This document shows positions 9,572 to 19,151 of a DNA stretch of 64,000 bases, piece after piece. The notes below the pieces were generated by a model that made no database searches, was not told where the DNA came from, and saw nothing but the letters and a program-made list of their open reading frames with translations. The first letter of the stretch is position 1. Every line of letters starts with the position of its first letter. The position numbers were made by a program, and so were the translations under genes. The stretch comes from Exilibacterium sp. (GTDB lineage: Bacteria > Pseudomonadota > Gammaproteobacteria > Pseudomonadales > Cellvibrionaceae), in contig JANQMH010000026.1 of the NCBI GenBank assembly GCA_028280195.1, forward strand, positions 17,556 to 81,555. The letters run 5' to 3'.

Positions 9572-10021
9572 ATGATGACAGTTTCCCCGGCAGCGCGGCG
9601 CAAAGCGCGTCACTATGCGATGCAGGCCATTTACCAATGGCAGATGTCCCAGGCGGCGATTCATATCATCGAGGCCGAGTTCCATAGCGACAATGATATG
9701 ACGAAAGTCGATGTCGACTATTTTCACGAACTGCTGCACGGCATCGTACAGCACCTCGGTGATCTTGATGCAGCCTATACGCCTTTTCTGCAACAGCGCG
9801 AACTGGGAGAGCTCGACCCTATTACCCGCGCACTGCTGCGCCTTGCCACCTATGAATTGCAGCGGCGCATCGATGTACCCTACAAGGTGGTGATCAACGA
9901 AGCGGTATCGCTGGCAAAAAAATTCGGCGCCACCGACAGCCACAAATTCATTAACGGCGTGCTCGACAAGACTGCCGGTGCCGTGCGCCGCGTGGAAGTG
10001 CAGGCCGAAAAAAGCAGTTGA
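9572..10021 (+). CDS. nusB: Transcription antitermination factor NusB
   Basis: A roughly 150-residue NusB that binds boxA RNA with S10 during rRNA antitermination. The conserved N-terminus is ARRKARHYAMQAIYQW; later motifs are LARLAT-like LLRLATYEL and the NEAVSLAKKFG segment. The frame is open upstream to 9449, but those 41 residues (Phe/Ala/Thr-rich) do not resemble NusB, so the ATG pair at 9572/9575 is preferred. The stop overlaps a possible TTG of thiL. Confidence 0.92.
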   Translation: MMTVSPAARRKARHYAMQAIYQWQMSQAAIHIIEAEFHSDNDMTKVDVDYFHELLHGIVQHLGDLDAAYTPFLQQRELGELDPITRALLRLATYELQRRIDVPYKVVINEAVSLAKKFGATDSHKFINGVLDKTAGAVRRVEVQAEKSS

Positions 10022-10032
10022 GTAACTTGTCT

Positions 10033-11007
10033 ATGGCGAGCGGCGAGTTTGAACTGATTCGACACTATTTTTGCCGCGGCCCCGGTGCCTTTGGCGCGGC
10101 GCTGGGTATCGGCGACGACTGCGCGCTGGTCGAGGCGCCCAGCGCCAAACAGCTGGCGGTATCCATGGATACCCTGGTGGCCGACGTGCATTTTCCCAAA
10201 AATGCCGACCCCGAACTGATTGGCGAGCGCGCCCTGCGGGTCAACCTCAGCGATCTGGCGGCCATGGGCGCCTCACCGCTGTGGTTTACCCTCGGCCTGA
10301 CCATTCCCAAGGCCGAAAGCCAGTGGCTGCAGGGCTTCAGCACGGGCCTGTTCAACGTTGCCGGAGAGTATGACTGCGCGCTGATCGGCGGCGACACCAC
10401 CCGCGGCCCGTTGACCATCAGCATTCAGGTGCACGGCGCAGTAGCCGTGAAAAATGCGCTGTTGCGCAGCAATGCCAGAGTCGGCGATATTGTCTTCGTT
10501 ACCGGCGAACTCGGTGACGGTGCGGCAGCGGTTGCCATCATCAAGCAGGAGTTTGAAGTCGGCAAGTCGGCTTTCGATTACTTTATGCAGCGCTTCTACC
10601 GGCCGCAGCCGCGTATCCGCGAGGGCCGCCTGCTGTGTGGTATCGCCCGCGCCGCGATCGATATTTCCGATGGCCTGCTCGCCGACCTCGGGCATATCTG
10701 CGAGGCCAGCGGTGTCGGCGCCGTAGTGCAGGTCGAACAGCTGCCCTTTTCCGAGCCGCTGGAGAAACTGGTCGACCGGCAGCGGCGGCTCGACTGGGCC
10801 CTGGCCGGCGGCGACGACTACCAGCTGTGCTTTACCGTGCCGCCGGCTAAACTCAATCAGATAGAGACACTGATCGATCAGGGCAAGCTCAACGCCAGTG
10901 CCATCGGCGAAATTGTGCCGGGCAGCGGTGTGCGCTGCCAGCACGAAGACCAGCCACTGGCTGTAACCAGAACGGGGTATCAGCACTTTGTCAACGGCAC
11001 TACCTAG
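10033..11007 (+). CDS. thiL: Thiamine-monophosphate kinase
   Basis: About 324 residues; phosphorylates thiamine monophosphate to the diphosphate cofactor. The start MASGEFELIRHYF matches the family N-terminus, which favours the ATG at 10033 over a TTG at 10018 that would overlap nusB. Motifs seen are GIGDDCALVEAP (Mg/ATP site), NLSDLAAMGA, IGGDTTRGP and DISDGLLADLGH. Its position between nusB and pgpA is standard, and it overlaps pgpA by about 20 bases. Confidence 0.94.
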   Translation: MASGEFELIRHYFCRGPGAFGAALGIGDDCALVEAPSAKQLAVSMDTLVADVHFPKNADPELIGERALRVNLSDLAAMGASPLWFTLGLTIPKAESQWLQGFSTGLFNVAGEYDCALIGGDTTRGPLTISIQVHGAVAVKNALLRSNARVGDIVFVTGELGDGAAAVAIIKQEFEVGKSAFDYFMQRFYRPQPRIREGRLLCGIARAAIDISDGLLADLGHICEASGVGAVVQVEQLPFSEPLEKLVDRQRRLDWALAGGDDYQLCFTVPPAKLNQIETLIDQGKLNASAIGEIVPGSGVRCQHEDQPLAVTRTGYQHFVNGTT

Positions 11008-11491
11008 CTTCTCTTATCTGCTGCGCCGGCCGGTGGTGCTGCTGGCGTTTGGCTTTGGTGCCGGCCTGTCCCCCAGGGCCCCCGGTACTGTCGGCACACT
11101 GGCGGCGCTGCCGCTATACTGGTTGATTCAGGACTGGCCATTGCCGGCTTATCTGGCCTGGCTGGTGCTGACCTTTGCACTCGGCGTTTATTTATGCGGG
11201 CGCAGCGCTGAGATGCTGGGGGTGCACGATCACCCCGGTATCGTCTGGGATGAGATGGTGGGGCTGTGGTTGACGCTGTTGCTGGCGCCGAGCGGCTGGT
11301 TTTGGATAGTGACGGGTTTTGTATTGTTTCGCTTCTTCGATATCGTAAAACCCTGGCCGATCAGCTGGGCCGATAAAAAAGTCGCTGGCGGTTTCGGTAT
11401 TATGCTCGACGATATACTGGCCGGGCTGCTGGCACTGGCGGGTTTGCAGTTGATGGTTTGGGGGAGTTTGTTGCTGACAGCTAACAACTAA
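10988..11491 (+). CDS. pgpA: Phosphatidylglycerophosphatase A
   Basis: A 167-residue inner-membrane phosphatase of phosphatidylglycerol synthesis. It shows SPRAPGTVGTLAALPLYW, the DEMVGLW segment and RFFDIVKPWPI, the last being a family signature, with four hydrophobic stretches. The start appears to be a TTG inside the thiL end (10988), giving a 20-base overlap typical of this gene pair. An ATG at 11214 would be too late. Confidence 0.92.
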   Translation: MSTALPSFSYLLRRPVVLLAFGFGAGLSPRAPGTVGTLAALPLYWLIQDWPLPAYLAWLVLTFALGVYLCGRSAEMLGVHDHPGIVWDEMVGLWLTLLLAPSGWFWIVTGFVLFRFFDIVKPWPISWADKKVAGGFGIMLDDILAGLLALAGLQLMVWGSLLLTANN

Positions 11492-11492
11492 C

Positions 11493-11548
11493 AGTTTACA
11501 GCTGACAGCGGGAATGCCGAGCATCCGCGCTGCTGTTAGCTGTTAACT
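11493..11548. repeat. Imperfect intergenic palindrome after pgpA
   Basis: Two 17-base arms (11493-11509 and 11532-11548) match at 15 positions, and the centre holds a nested GCGG-ATGC/GCAT-CCGC hairpin. It shares the GACAGC-GCGGGA words with the palindrome at 8858-8932 and CTAACAACTAACA with the region before glyA. It may also end the rib-nusB-thiL-pgpA transcript, although no clear T-run follows. Confidence 0.6.
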
Positions 11549-11561
11549 CTCCTACCCGACA

Positions 11562-12236
11562 ATGGAGCACACGATGATAGTGACATATCGGCCGGTACTG
11601 CCATTTGCCGCGTTGCTGCTGGTCGCGCTGGTATTCAGCCCCCTCGCCTTCGCGGTCGAGCGCATCGAGGTCAGAGGCCTGTTTGCCGGCAGCGCGCTGC
11701 TAGTTATCGACGGTCGCCAGCAGCTGCTGAAAGAGGGCCGGCGCAGCCCCGAGGGTGTGCTGCTGGTATCGGCCAACAGTAAATTTGCCGTTGTCGAAGT
11801 GGATGGGCAGCGCCGCAAGCTCGGTGTCAGCCGTACCATATCCAGCGGTTTCAGCAAGCCGCAAAAAGCCGTGGTCCGTATTCAAAGCGGCGAGGGTGGG
11901 CACTATATCGCCCCGGGCCGCATCAACGGCAGGGCGGTGCAGTTTATGGTGGACACCGGCGCGACGGCAGTGGCGATGAATCTGCCTACCGCCAAGCGCC
12001 TGGGTATCAACTACCGCATCGGCCGGGAAATTGTCATCAGTACCGCCAATGGCAATGCCAAAGCGTTTCTGGTCATGCTCGACAGTGTGCGTGTCGGCGA
12101 TGTCGAGGTACGCAATGTTGAAGCCACTGTCAGTGTCGGCGACTCGCCGGCGGTTATACTATTGGGCAACAGTTATCTGTCCCGTGTAGAAATGAACCGC
12201 GAGGGCGGTGTGCTGGTACTGCAGTCGCGGCTCTGA
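11562..12236 (+). CDS. Retropepsin-like clan AA aspartic protease, secreted or membrane-anchored
   Basis: A 224-residue protein with an N-terminal hydrophobic signal or anchor (residues 8-28, ending AFAVE) and one retropepsin domain in the C-terminal half. The catalytic motif is FMVDTGATAVAMN near residue 129 and the second hydrophobic-glycine motif is ILLGNSYLSRV near residue 203. One catalytic Asp per chain implies a dimer, as in the TIGR02281 family. Likely periplasmic; substrate unknown. It lies between pgpA and ribA. Confidence 0.85.
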   Translation: MEHTMIVTYRPVLPFAALLLVALVFSPLAFAVERIEVRGLFAGSALLVIDGRQQLLKEGRRSPEGVLLVSANSKFAVVEVDGQRRKLGVSRTISSGFSKPQKAVVRIQSGEGGHYIAPGRINGRAVQFMVDTGATAVAMNLPTAKRLGINYRIGREIVISTANGNAKAFLVMLDSVRVGDVEVRNVEATVSVGDSPAVILLGNSYLSRVEMNREGGVLVLQSRL

Positions 12237-12283
12237 GCGCGGCGGCCTGCCGGAAGTCAACACCGGCTAAGTGAGGTATTGTT

Positions 12284-12892
12284 GTGACAGTTCGCTATGT
12301 TGAGTCATCCAAGCTGCCGACGCCATGGGGCATTTTCGCCATGCACGGCTTTGAAGATACGCGATCGGACAAAGAGCACGTGGTGCTGACGATGGGCGAT
12401 GTGCGCGGAGGCGACCCGGTGCTGGCGCGCATCCACTCCGAATGCCTGACTGGCGATGCGCTGTTCAGCCTGCGCTGTGATTGTGGTGCGCAGTTACAGG
12501 CGGCGATGCATCGTATCTCTGTGGAAGGCCGCGGAGTGATTTTCTATCTGCGCCAGGAGGGCCGCGGTATTGGCCTGCTCAACAAAATCAAGGCCTACCA
12601 TCTGCAGGACAAAGGTGCCGATACCGTCGAGGCAAATGAGCAGCTGGGTTTTGGCGCCGATATGCGCGATTACTCCATTCTCAAGCCGATGCTGGAACAT
12701 CTGCAGATCAAATCGCTCAGGTTGATGACCAATAACCCGCGCAAGGTGCAGGCGCTGCAGGAACTGGGTATCGAGGTGGTGGAGCGCCTGTCGCACCAGA
12801 CCGGGCGCAATCCGCACAATGCCAAATATCTCGAAACCAAGAGAGGTAAGCTCGGGCATTTATTGGATCAGGATGGGCAGGGGGAGGCGTAG
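12284..12892 (+). CDS. ribA: GTP cyclohydrolase II
   Basis: A 202-residue enzyme that opens GTP in the first committed step of riboflavin synthesis. It starts with GTG. The zinc site is intact (SECLTGD followed by LRCDCG, three cysteines near residues 55-68), and [13 protein letters not shown] carries the catalytic Arg region. This stand-alone copy explains how the cell can tolerate the degraded second domain of RibBA at 7736. Confidence 0.95.
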   Translation: MTVRYVESSKLPTPWGIFAMHGFEDTRSDKEHVVLTMGDVRGGDPVLARIHSECLTGDALFSLRCDCGAQLQAAMHRISVEGRGVIFYLRQEGRGIGLLNKIKAYHLQDKGADTVEANEQLGFGADMRDYSILKPMLEHLQIKSLRLMTNNPRKVQALQELGIEVVERLSHQTGRNPHNAKYLETKRGKLGHLLDQDGQGEA

Positions 12893-13340
12893 CTCACTTA
12901 AGCCTGAATGCTTTCCGCCCGGGTAAGATCACCCGGGAATACCGCTCTTTTTTCGCCCATACCATTTTCAATGGCATCGGCCAAAACTCACTACTGCGGC
13001 CACCCCGCAGACTGCCAGCGGCGTTCGCTCCCTTCGAAGTGCCGTTTCGCACAGTTTTTACATGGATATAGGTGGCGCACCTCGGCGCCAAGCCTGGGAC
13101 CCCCTTCGCCATTCCCTGGAGAATCTTGGGCCCACAACCTATTTTGAGTTGACAGATTGAAAGCATCAATTATATTATTTGTATGATATATAATAATATA
13201 TACTATATACCTATAAGCAGTGCCTCTGAATATACCCATAATAAAGATTGATAAGTGTCGGGCCGCGGTAAAAATTCAAATCCACCGAGCGCAGCGAACC
13301 CGACAGGGCAGCAAAAACATCGAGATGAGAGAGTCCAGCA
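12893..13340. other. Intergenic region before the TonB receptor
   Basis: This stretch holds no convincing gene. A CCCGGGT/ACCCGGG hairpin lies at 12918-12937 shortly after ribA and may be a weak terminator. From about 13145 to 13220 the sequence becomes extremely AT-rich, with several overlapping TATAAT-like words (around 13180-13205), which fits a promoter for the receptor with a leader of over 100 bases. Confidence 0.5.
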
Positions 13341-16208
13341 ATGCAGCCGAAATATAATGAGAAAACGGAGTTAAAGAGAAAAACGCTAGCAGTAGCGATT
13401 GCGGGTACGGTAACGCTTGGGGGGTCCGGTGCAGGCTTCGCTCAGGACGATGTGATTGAAGAGGTGATGGTCACCGGTATTCGCGGCAGCCTGACCCGCG
13501 CCATGGATATCAAGCGCGATGCCAACGGTGTGGTGGATGCCATCTCAGCGGAAGACATAGGTAAGTTTCCAGATCTCAATGTCGCAGAATCACTGCAGCG
13601 TGTCACTGGCGTCTCCATTGACCGCAGTGGCGGTGAAGGCCAGGCGGTGACCGTGCGCGGCCTGGGTCCGCAGTTCAATACCGTGCTGGTCAACGGGCGC
13701 CAACTGGCCACAGACAGTTTTGGTCGCGAGTTCAACTTTGACGTGCTGGCGGCGGATCTGATCACCGGCGCCGACGTTTATAAAAGCACCAGAGCTGACT
13801 TACAGGAAGGCGCTATCGGCGCCACGATAAATATTTCAACCGCCAAACCTTTCGACAATCCCGGCCTGCAGCTGGTCGGCTCCGTCAAAGGCATGTATGA
13901 GACGCTGTCGGAAGAAACCTCGCCTTCCGCGTCGTTTTTAGTCAGCAACACCTTTGCCGATGACACCATTGGGGTGTTGCTGGCCTACAGCCGCCAGGAA
14001 CGCGATGTGCAGATCAACCGCATCGAAACGGCTGGCTGGCGCCCGGGGCAGACCATTTCCAATAATGCCGGTGACAACGACCCCAATACCACGGAAGTGT
14101 TATTCACCAACGCCTATATTCCGCGCAACTGGGACCAGATCGTCGATCAGCAGGAGCGCACCCGCGATAACGCCAGCCTGGTATTCCAGTTTGCACCCTC
14201 CGATGATGTAACCATTACCCTGGACGGCTTTATCTCGAAATTTGAAGTGGACTCACAGGTAACGGACCTGGCGTCGTGGTTCGAACCTGACCGGGTTGGC
14301 GAGGCGACCATCGATCCCGCAACCGGCACACTGTTGAGTTTCACCCAGGAAATCGGCTTGAGTGTCAGTAGCGGTGACCCGGCAACTGATTTTGTCTCCC
14401 ATACCCGCTTTTCCCGCGATGTATCCAACGATGGATTTGGCCTCAACGTGGCCTGGGACATTAATGATCAGCTCAGTGCCAGTTTCGACGCATCCACCTC
14501 CACCGCGGAAAACGACAGAGCCGGGCGCGACCGTTTCAACGTTGTCGGCATCATTAACAATTACAGCTTTGACGGCATCGGCGGCACGCCAACGGTAAGA
14601 CACGACGGCTTTGAAAACGGCCAACTGCCGGACCCGAACCTTTCCCGCCTTCACTATAACGAGAAAGGCAACAGGTTTTCCGATGAAGATGAGATTACTG
14701 AATACAAGGCGGACTTTACATACGAGTCCGATCACGAGATATTCCAGCAGGCCAAGTTCGGTATTTACAGGCAAGAGCGGGAGAAATCCAGCTTCCAGAT
14801 TTTTGGCAGCCAATGTCAGTTCTGTGGCTACGGCACACCGGCGCCGAACGATGTGATTAACTTCAGGCCTTTTACTGCCGACAACTTCTTTGGCGGCCTG
14901 ATCGATACCTTCTACACCTATGACGGCGACGCCTATGTTCAGTTTCTTGCCGATTCGGGCTTTCCGATCGAGACAGAGCTGCAGAACAACCGCTACACCA
15001 TTAACGAAGATATCAACAGTGTATATGCCGACTTCACTTTTGGTTTCGACCTCAGGGGTATGCCATTGACCGTCAATGTTGGCGGCCGCTATGCCCAGAC
15101 CGATATCGATGTCGGCGCAGTGCAGAGCTTCATTACCGATGTGGTGCCCACCACCGACCTGACATTATTTGCCAATCGCTTTGGGCCGGCGGTCAATATA
15201 TCCGACGGCGGTGACTATTCGGACTTTCTGCCCACCTTGAGCGCCAAGCTGGAAGTCCGGGACGATATGATCCTGCGGTTTGCCGCCTATCGCTCGATGA
15301 CCAGGCCGACCATGTCGGAACTGTCGCCGGCCACCACATTCAACGAGCCGCGGCGTCAAAACCTGACCGCCCAGGGGGGCAACCCGACACTGGATCCGTT
15401 TACCTCCGACAACTGGGATCTGTCCTTTGAGTGGTACTACAACGATTCCAGCGTTGTGTCTATCGCCTATTTCGAGAAAGAGGTGGATGATTTTATCACC
15501 AGCCTTTCCGGGCAGGAGACCTTTGTTTTGACCGATCGCCAGGGGCCTGGCTTCAGGTGTGCGCCGGGCTCTGCCTTTGGCGATGTGGATAACGATCCCA
15601 ATACCCCGGAACAGGATCTGTGCGACCCCGCCACAGAGCTTGACCCGAATCAGCCCGGCGTGGATCTGGTGGCGATTACCGACGAACTGAACGGCGCGCA
15701 GGAAGTTTATACCGTAAACCGCCCGCAGAACAGCGAGTCGGCGGATATCGACGGCTGGGAAATAGCGCTCACTCATGTGTTTGACAACGGCTTTGGCATT
15801 GCCGCTAATGCCACCTTCGTGGACAGTAATGTCAGCCTGGGCGCCGATACCACTGAGACTTTTGCACTCGAGGGCCTGGGCGATTCGCAGAATCTCATCG
15901 TGTTCTACGAGGCCGAGAACTGGCAGGTGCGCGTTGCCTATAACAACCGTGACGACTTCCTGCGATATATCGACAACACCAACAGGAACTCGGGTGGTGT
16001 CACCGGCGAACCCGTCAATACGGAGGAGTTCGGGCAATGGGATATCAGCGCCAGCTACGATATCAGTGAAAACCTGACCATATTCTTTGAAGGGATCAAT
16101 GTAACCGAAGAAGAACTGGTGCAAACCGGCCGCTTCGAGAACCAGATCTATAATATCGAAGATAACGGCTCCCGTTATGCAATCGGCATCCGCGGCAAGT
16201 TTTTTTAG
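13341..16208 (+). CDS. TonB-dependent outer-membrane receptor (halogenase/SapC-linked family)
   Basis: A 955-residue receptor. A signal peptide ends near GFAQDD (residue 35); the TonB box region is EEVMVTGIRGSL, the plug carries VRGLGPQFNTVLVNGR, and the C-terminus ends in the barrel signature YAIGIRGKFF. It resembles the TIGR01782-type receptors of Caulobacter, Xanthomonas and marine Gammaproteobacteria that take up sugars or oligosaccharides. The flavin-dependent halogenase and SapC genes follow directly, an association known for this family, but a terminator between them suggests partly separate transcription. The ligand cannot be predicted. Confidence 0.93.
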   Translation: MQPKYNEKTELKRKTLAVAIAGTVTLGGSGAGFAQDDVIEEVMVTGIRGSLTRAMDIKRDANGVVDAISAEDIGKFPDLNVAESLQRVTGVSIDRSGGEGQAVTVRGLGPQFNTVLVNGRQLATDSFGREFNFDVLAADLITGADVYKSTRADLQEGAIGATINISTAKPFDNPGLQLVGSVKGMYETLSEETSPSASFLVSNTFADDTIGVLLAYSRQERDVQINRIETAGWRPGQTISNNAGDNDPNTTEVLFTNAYIPRNWDQIVDQQERTRDNASLVFQFAPSDDVTITLDGFISKFEVDSQVTDLASWFEPDRVGEATIDPATGTLLSFTQEIGLSVSSGDPATDFVSHTRFSRDVSNDGFGLNVAWDINDQLSASFDASTSTAENDRAGRDRFNVVGIINNYSFDGIGGTPTVRHDGFENGQLPDPNLSRLHYNEKGNRFSDEDEITEYKADFTYESDHEIFQQAKFGIYRQEREKSSFQIFGSQCQFCGYGTPAPNDVINFRPFTADNFFGGLIDTFYTYDGDAYVQFLADSGFPIETELQNNRYTINEDINSVYADFTFGFDLRGMPLTVNVGGRYAQTDIDVGAVQSFITDVVPTTDLTLFANRFGPAVNISDGGDYSDFLPTLSAKLEVRDDMILRFAAYRSMTRPTMSELSPATTFNEPRRQNLTAQGGNPTLDPFTSDNWDLSFEWYYNDSSVVSIAYFEKEVDDFITSLSGQETFVLTDRQGPGFRCAPGSAFGDVDNDPNTPEQDLCDPATELDPNQPGVDLVAITDELNGAQEVYTVNRPQNSESADIDGWEIALTHVFDNGFGIAANATFVDSNVSLGADTTETFALEGLGDSQNLIVFYEAENWQVRVAYNNRDDFLRYIDNTNRNSGGVTGEPVNTEEFGQWDISASYDISENLTIFFEGINVTEEELVQTGRFENQIYNIEDNGSRYAIGIRGKFF

Positions 16209-16240
16209 GCCCGGCCACGAGCAGCGCGCCCGCCAGGTAA

Positions 16241-16274
16241 AAAGGCCCGCATTGTTTTCGCGGGCCTTTTTTTT
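16241..16274 (+). terminator. Rho-independent terminator after the TonB receptor
   Basis: A seven-base GGCCCGC/GCGGGCC stem (16244-16250 with 16260-16266) is followed by a run of eight T. It lies about 35 bases after the receptor stop and before the halogenase gene. Confidence 0.9.
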
Positions 16275-16323
16275 CAGATAGAATATTGCAACTCTCGACC
16301 TCTGCAACGGATGGTTTAACGCC

Positions 16324-17847
16324 ATGTCAAATCCCGTAAAAAGCATTGTGATTGTCGGCGGTGGAACCGCCGGGTGGCTGACGGCTGCCATTGTCGCCGC
16401 CCACCATCAAGGCGGGCAGTCGCGCGGGTTGCAGGTCACCCTGGTCGAATCCTCTGACATTCCCACTATCGGCGTGGGCGAGGGTACCTGGCCGACGTTG
16501 AAAAACACGATTCAACAGATCGGCATAAAAGAGAGCGAGTTCTTCAGCAGTTGTCACGCCGCGTTCAAACAGGGCGGCAAGTTTGTCAATTGGGTACACG
16601 GTAATGGCGATTTTTACTACCACCCTTTCACAGTGCCGCTCGGCTATGGCCGCCTCGACCTGGCGCCCTATATTGCCGATATTGCCAGCTATGCCCCGGA
16701 TTCGAATTTTCAACACCATGTCTGTGAAGCCGGGCTGGCGCCGAGAACCCTGGCCGAGTCGGAATTCCAGGGGCCGTGCAACTACGCTTACCACCTCGAT
16801 GCCGGCGCCTTTGCCGAGCTTCTCAAGCGGCATTGCAAAGCCAGTCTGGGCGTGCGGCATATCGTCGATACGGTGCGGGAGGTGACGCTGGCGGCCGACG
16901 GCGCAATCGGCTCGGTCGTGCTGGCCGAGCGGGGCGCCCTCAGCGCCGATCTGTATGTGGACTGCACCGGTTTTGCCTCGCTGTTGCTGGGCAATAAACT
17001 GGAAGTTCCCTTTGTCAACACCGACAACATACTGTTTAACGATACTGCGCTGGCAATGCAGGTTCCCCACGCAGCGGACGACAGCCCGCTGGCCTGCAAT
17101 ACCATTGCGACGGCACAAAACGCCGGCTGGATATGGGATATCGGCCTGACCCACCGCCGGGGTGTCGGGCATGTCTATGCCAGTGACTATATCAGTGACG
17201 ACGAGGCGGAGTATAACCTGCGCAGCTATCTGGGCGCCGCTGCCGATGGTCTGAGCGCCAGAAAAATCCGTTTCCACTCAGGGCATCGGGCGCAGTACTG
17301 GAAGAAAAACTGTGTCGCCGTCGGCCTCTCAGCCGGGTTTGTCGAACCCCTGGAAGCGACGGCAATTATGCTGGTGGAGATATCGGCCCGCTATATCGCC
17401 GAAAATCTGCCGCCGGACGATAATGTCATGCCCGTTACCGCCAAACGCTTTAACGCGCAGATGGCATACCGCTGGCGGCGTATTCTGGACTTTCTCAAAT
17501 TGCACTACATGTTGAGTCAGAGACCCGAGCCTTACTGGCAGGCGCATCGCAAGGCGGAAACGATTCCCGAGAGTCTGCGGGAAGATCTGGCGCTATGGGC
17601 CTATCGCGGGCCCACCCGGGAGGACTTTGACAGCGCCATAGAGTTGTTTCCGGCGGCCAGTTATCAGTATGTTATCTACGGCATGGGATTCAAACCGGAT
17701 TTTTCCCGCCAGGCCTACCTGTACGGCCGCCGCCAGGAGGCGGAGAAGATCATTCAGCGCAATAAACAATTGACGCAGCAAATGCTGCAGACGCTGCCGC
17801 CGCACAGGGAGTATATCGAGCGCTGGCTGACGACTGCCAATCATTAG
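16324..17847 (+). CDS. Flavin-dependent tryptophan halogenase family protein
   Basis: A 507-residue PrnA/RebH-type protein. The FAD motif GGGTAGW is at residues 12-18, the catalytic-lysine segment IPTIGVGEGTWPTLKN follows at about residue 50, and the halogenase hallmark WxWxI appears as WIWDIG near residue 263. GFVEPLEATAIML matches the conserved Glu segment. The family halogenates tryptophan or other aromatics with reduced FAD, but members in TonB receptor/SapC clusters have mostly unknown substrates. No flavin reductase is nearby. Co-directional with the receptor and SapC. Confidence 0.9.
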   Translation: MSNPVKSIVIVGGGTAGWLTAAIVAAHHQGGQSRGLQVTLVESSDIPTIGVGEGTWPTLKNTIQQIGIKESEFFSSCHAAFKQGGKFVNWVHGNGDFYYHPFTVPLGYGRLDLAPYIADIASYAPDSNFQHHVCEAGLAPRTLAESEFQGPCNYAYHLDAGAFAELLKRHCKASLGVRHIVDTVREVTLAADGAIGSVVLAERGALSADLYVDCTGFASLLLGNKLEVPFVNTDNILFNDTALAMQVPHAADDSPLACNTIATAQNAGWIWDIGLTHRRGVGHVYASDYISDDEAEYNLRSYLGAAADGLSARKIRFHSGHRAQYWKKNCVAVGLSAGFVEPLEATAIMLVEISARYIAENLPPDDNVMPVTAKRFNAQMAYRWRRILDFLKLHYMLSQRPEPYWQAHRKAETIPESLREDLALWAYRGPTREDFDSAIELFPAASYQYVIYGMGFKPDFSRQAYLYGRRQEAEKIIQRNKQLTQQMLQTLPPHREYIERWLTTANH

Positions 17848-17860
17848 AGCCCAAGCGATT

Positions 17861-18628
17861 ATGAAAGAGCTGGTTGAACTGACAAGCAATAAACACGGCA
17901 AGTTGAAAGTCGTTGACGATTGTGCAGTGAAATTCGTGGCCAGACAGCACCTGATGAACCTCAGGGTCAGCGAGGTTGCCAAGGCTGTCAGTAGTTTTCC
18001 GGTATTCTTCAGCAAAAGTCCGCATACCGGGCGTTGGGGGCTGTCGGCTGTTACCAGCTTTGAGCAGGGCGTTAACCTGTTTGTGGAAAACAATCGCTGG
18101 ACCGCGGGCTATCAACCGACGAGTATGCAGACTTATCCGCTGTTTTTGATGCGCTCGGCTGCGGATGAGAACAGTTATACCGTCGGTATCGACGAGCAGA
18201 GCGAAGCGTTTTCCGAACACCGGGGCGCCGCGCTGTTTGACGGCGCGGGTAAAGCCTCACTTTATCTCAGCAGGGTCACGGCATTGCTGCAAGCCGATAT
18301 CAAGAACGATATTCAGACCTATCAGTTTCTGCAGAAACTGGAAGAGCTGGGTTTGTTCAAAGCCATTGATATTCAGATTCACTATGAAGGCGGCAGCGTG
18401 CAGACGCTGAAGGGTCTGCACACGCTGAATGAAGACGAACTGCAGTCGCTGCAAGGCGAAACGCTGGCGGAATTGAATAAAACGGCCTATCTGATTCCTA
18501 TCCATGCGACATTGATTTCTATTTACCAGCTGAATTCGCTGATAAACAGGCACAATGCCGGCGGGCGCGCTGCCACGGTTAAGCAGGTCAAGCTCGAGGT
18601 TGCCAAGGGCAATGCTGCCGGCTTTTAG
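17861..18628 (+). CDS. SapC family protein
   Basis: A 255-residue cytosolic protein of the SapC family (named after a Campylobacter S-layer locus), recognisable by its FP-FFSKSP-TGRWGL and AALFDGAGKASLYL segments. It starts 13 bases after the halogenase, so the two are probably translated from one message. The biochemical role is not established; its regular company with TonB receptors and halogenases suggests a shared task. Its stop overlaps, tail to tail, the stop of the phosphoesterase on the other strand. Confidence 0.85.
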   Translation: MKELVELTSNKHGKLKVVDDCAVKFVARQHLMNLRVSEVAKAVSSFPVFFSKSPHTGRWGLSAVTSFEQGVNLFVENNRWTAGYQPTSMQTYPLFLMRSAADENSYTVGIDEQSEAFSEHRGAALFDGAGKASLYLSRVTALLQADIKNDIQTYQFLQKLEELGLFKAIDIQIHYEGGSVQTLKGLHTLNEDELQSLQGETLAELNKTAYLIPIHATLISIYQLNSLINRHNAGGRAATVKQVKLEVAKGNAAGF

Positions 18629-19092
18629 TTTGTAATATCGAGTTCAATGATTTCCCCAACAACCTCACTGCGGCTGACCGTCAGTATTCCTACCGCAATC
18701 GGCAGTTTAAAGCGCCGCGGCCCGGCGCTGCCGGGATTAAAATACAGCACCCCGTCCCTGCTTTCATTGCGAGGTTTATGGGAATGCCCGCAGACAACCG
18801 CGGAAAAACGCCCCTGCGGTTCGATATCCAGTTCTTTGAGATCGTGAATGACATAGATTGAATGGCCGGCGACTTGCACGACTTCCGTGTCCTTGTACCG
18901 GGCCGCCCATGGCGCCGTATCGATATTGCCTTTGATGGCGGTCAGGGGCGCCACTTCTGCAAGCGCGGCAAGCACCTCCGGCTTGCCGATGTCGCCGGCG
19001 TGAATAATGGCATCAACATGTGCTAAGGCCATCAATGCCTCGGGTCTCAGCAACCCGTGGGTGTCGGCAATAATGCCAATTTTTTCGGCCAT
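18625..19092 (-). CDS. YfcE-type metallophosphoesterase
   Basis: About 155 residues with the calcineurin-like metal motifs: IADTHG (D and H), HAGDIG, KGNID and the histidine pair VCGHSHKP. This matches small MJ0936/YfcE phosphodiesterases with two metal ions. The ATG at 19092 (MAEKIGIIADTHG) places the first metal motif near residue 9 as usual; an in-frame ATG at 19131 adds 13 unlikely residues. Substrate unknown. Confidence 0.88.
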   Translation of the reverse strand: MAEKIGIIADTHGLLRPEALMALAHVDAIIHAGDIGKPEVLAALAEVAPLTAIKGNIDTAPWAARYKDTEVVQVAGHSIYVIHDLKELDIEPQGRFSAVVCGHSHKPRNESRDGVLYFNPGSAGPRRFKLPIAVGILTVSRSEVVGEIIELDITN

Positions 19093-19151
19093 ATCTGAGC
19101 TTCTCGGCAGTGTTATCTTGTCGGCAAACAAGCATCAGTAGACCACTATTG

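Noticed and set aside
12908..13147. Small frame between ribA and the TonB receptor
   Set aside because: Composition is Ser/Pro/Arg-rich without a domain or ribosome site; the region is better explained as terminator and promoter sequence.
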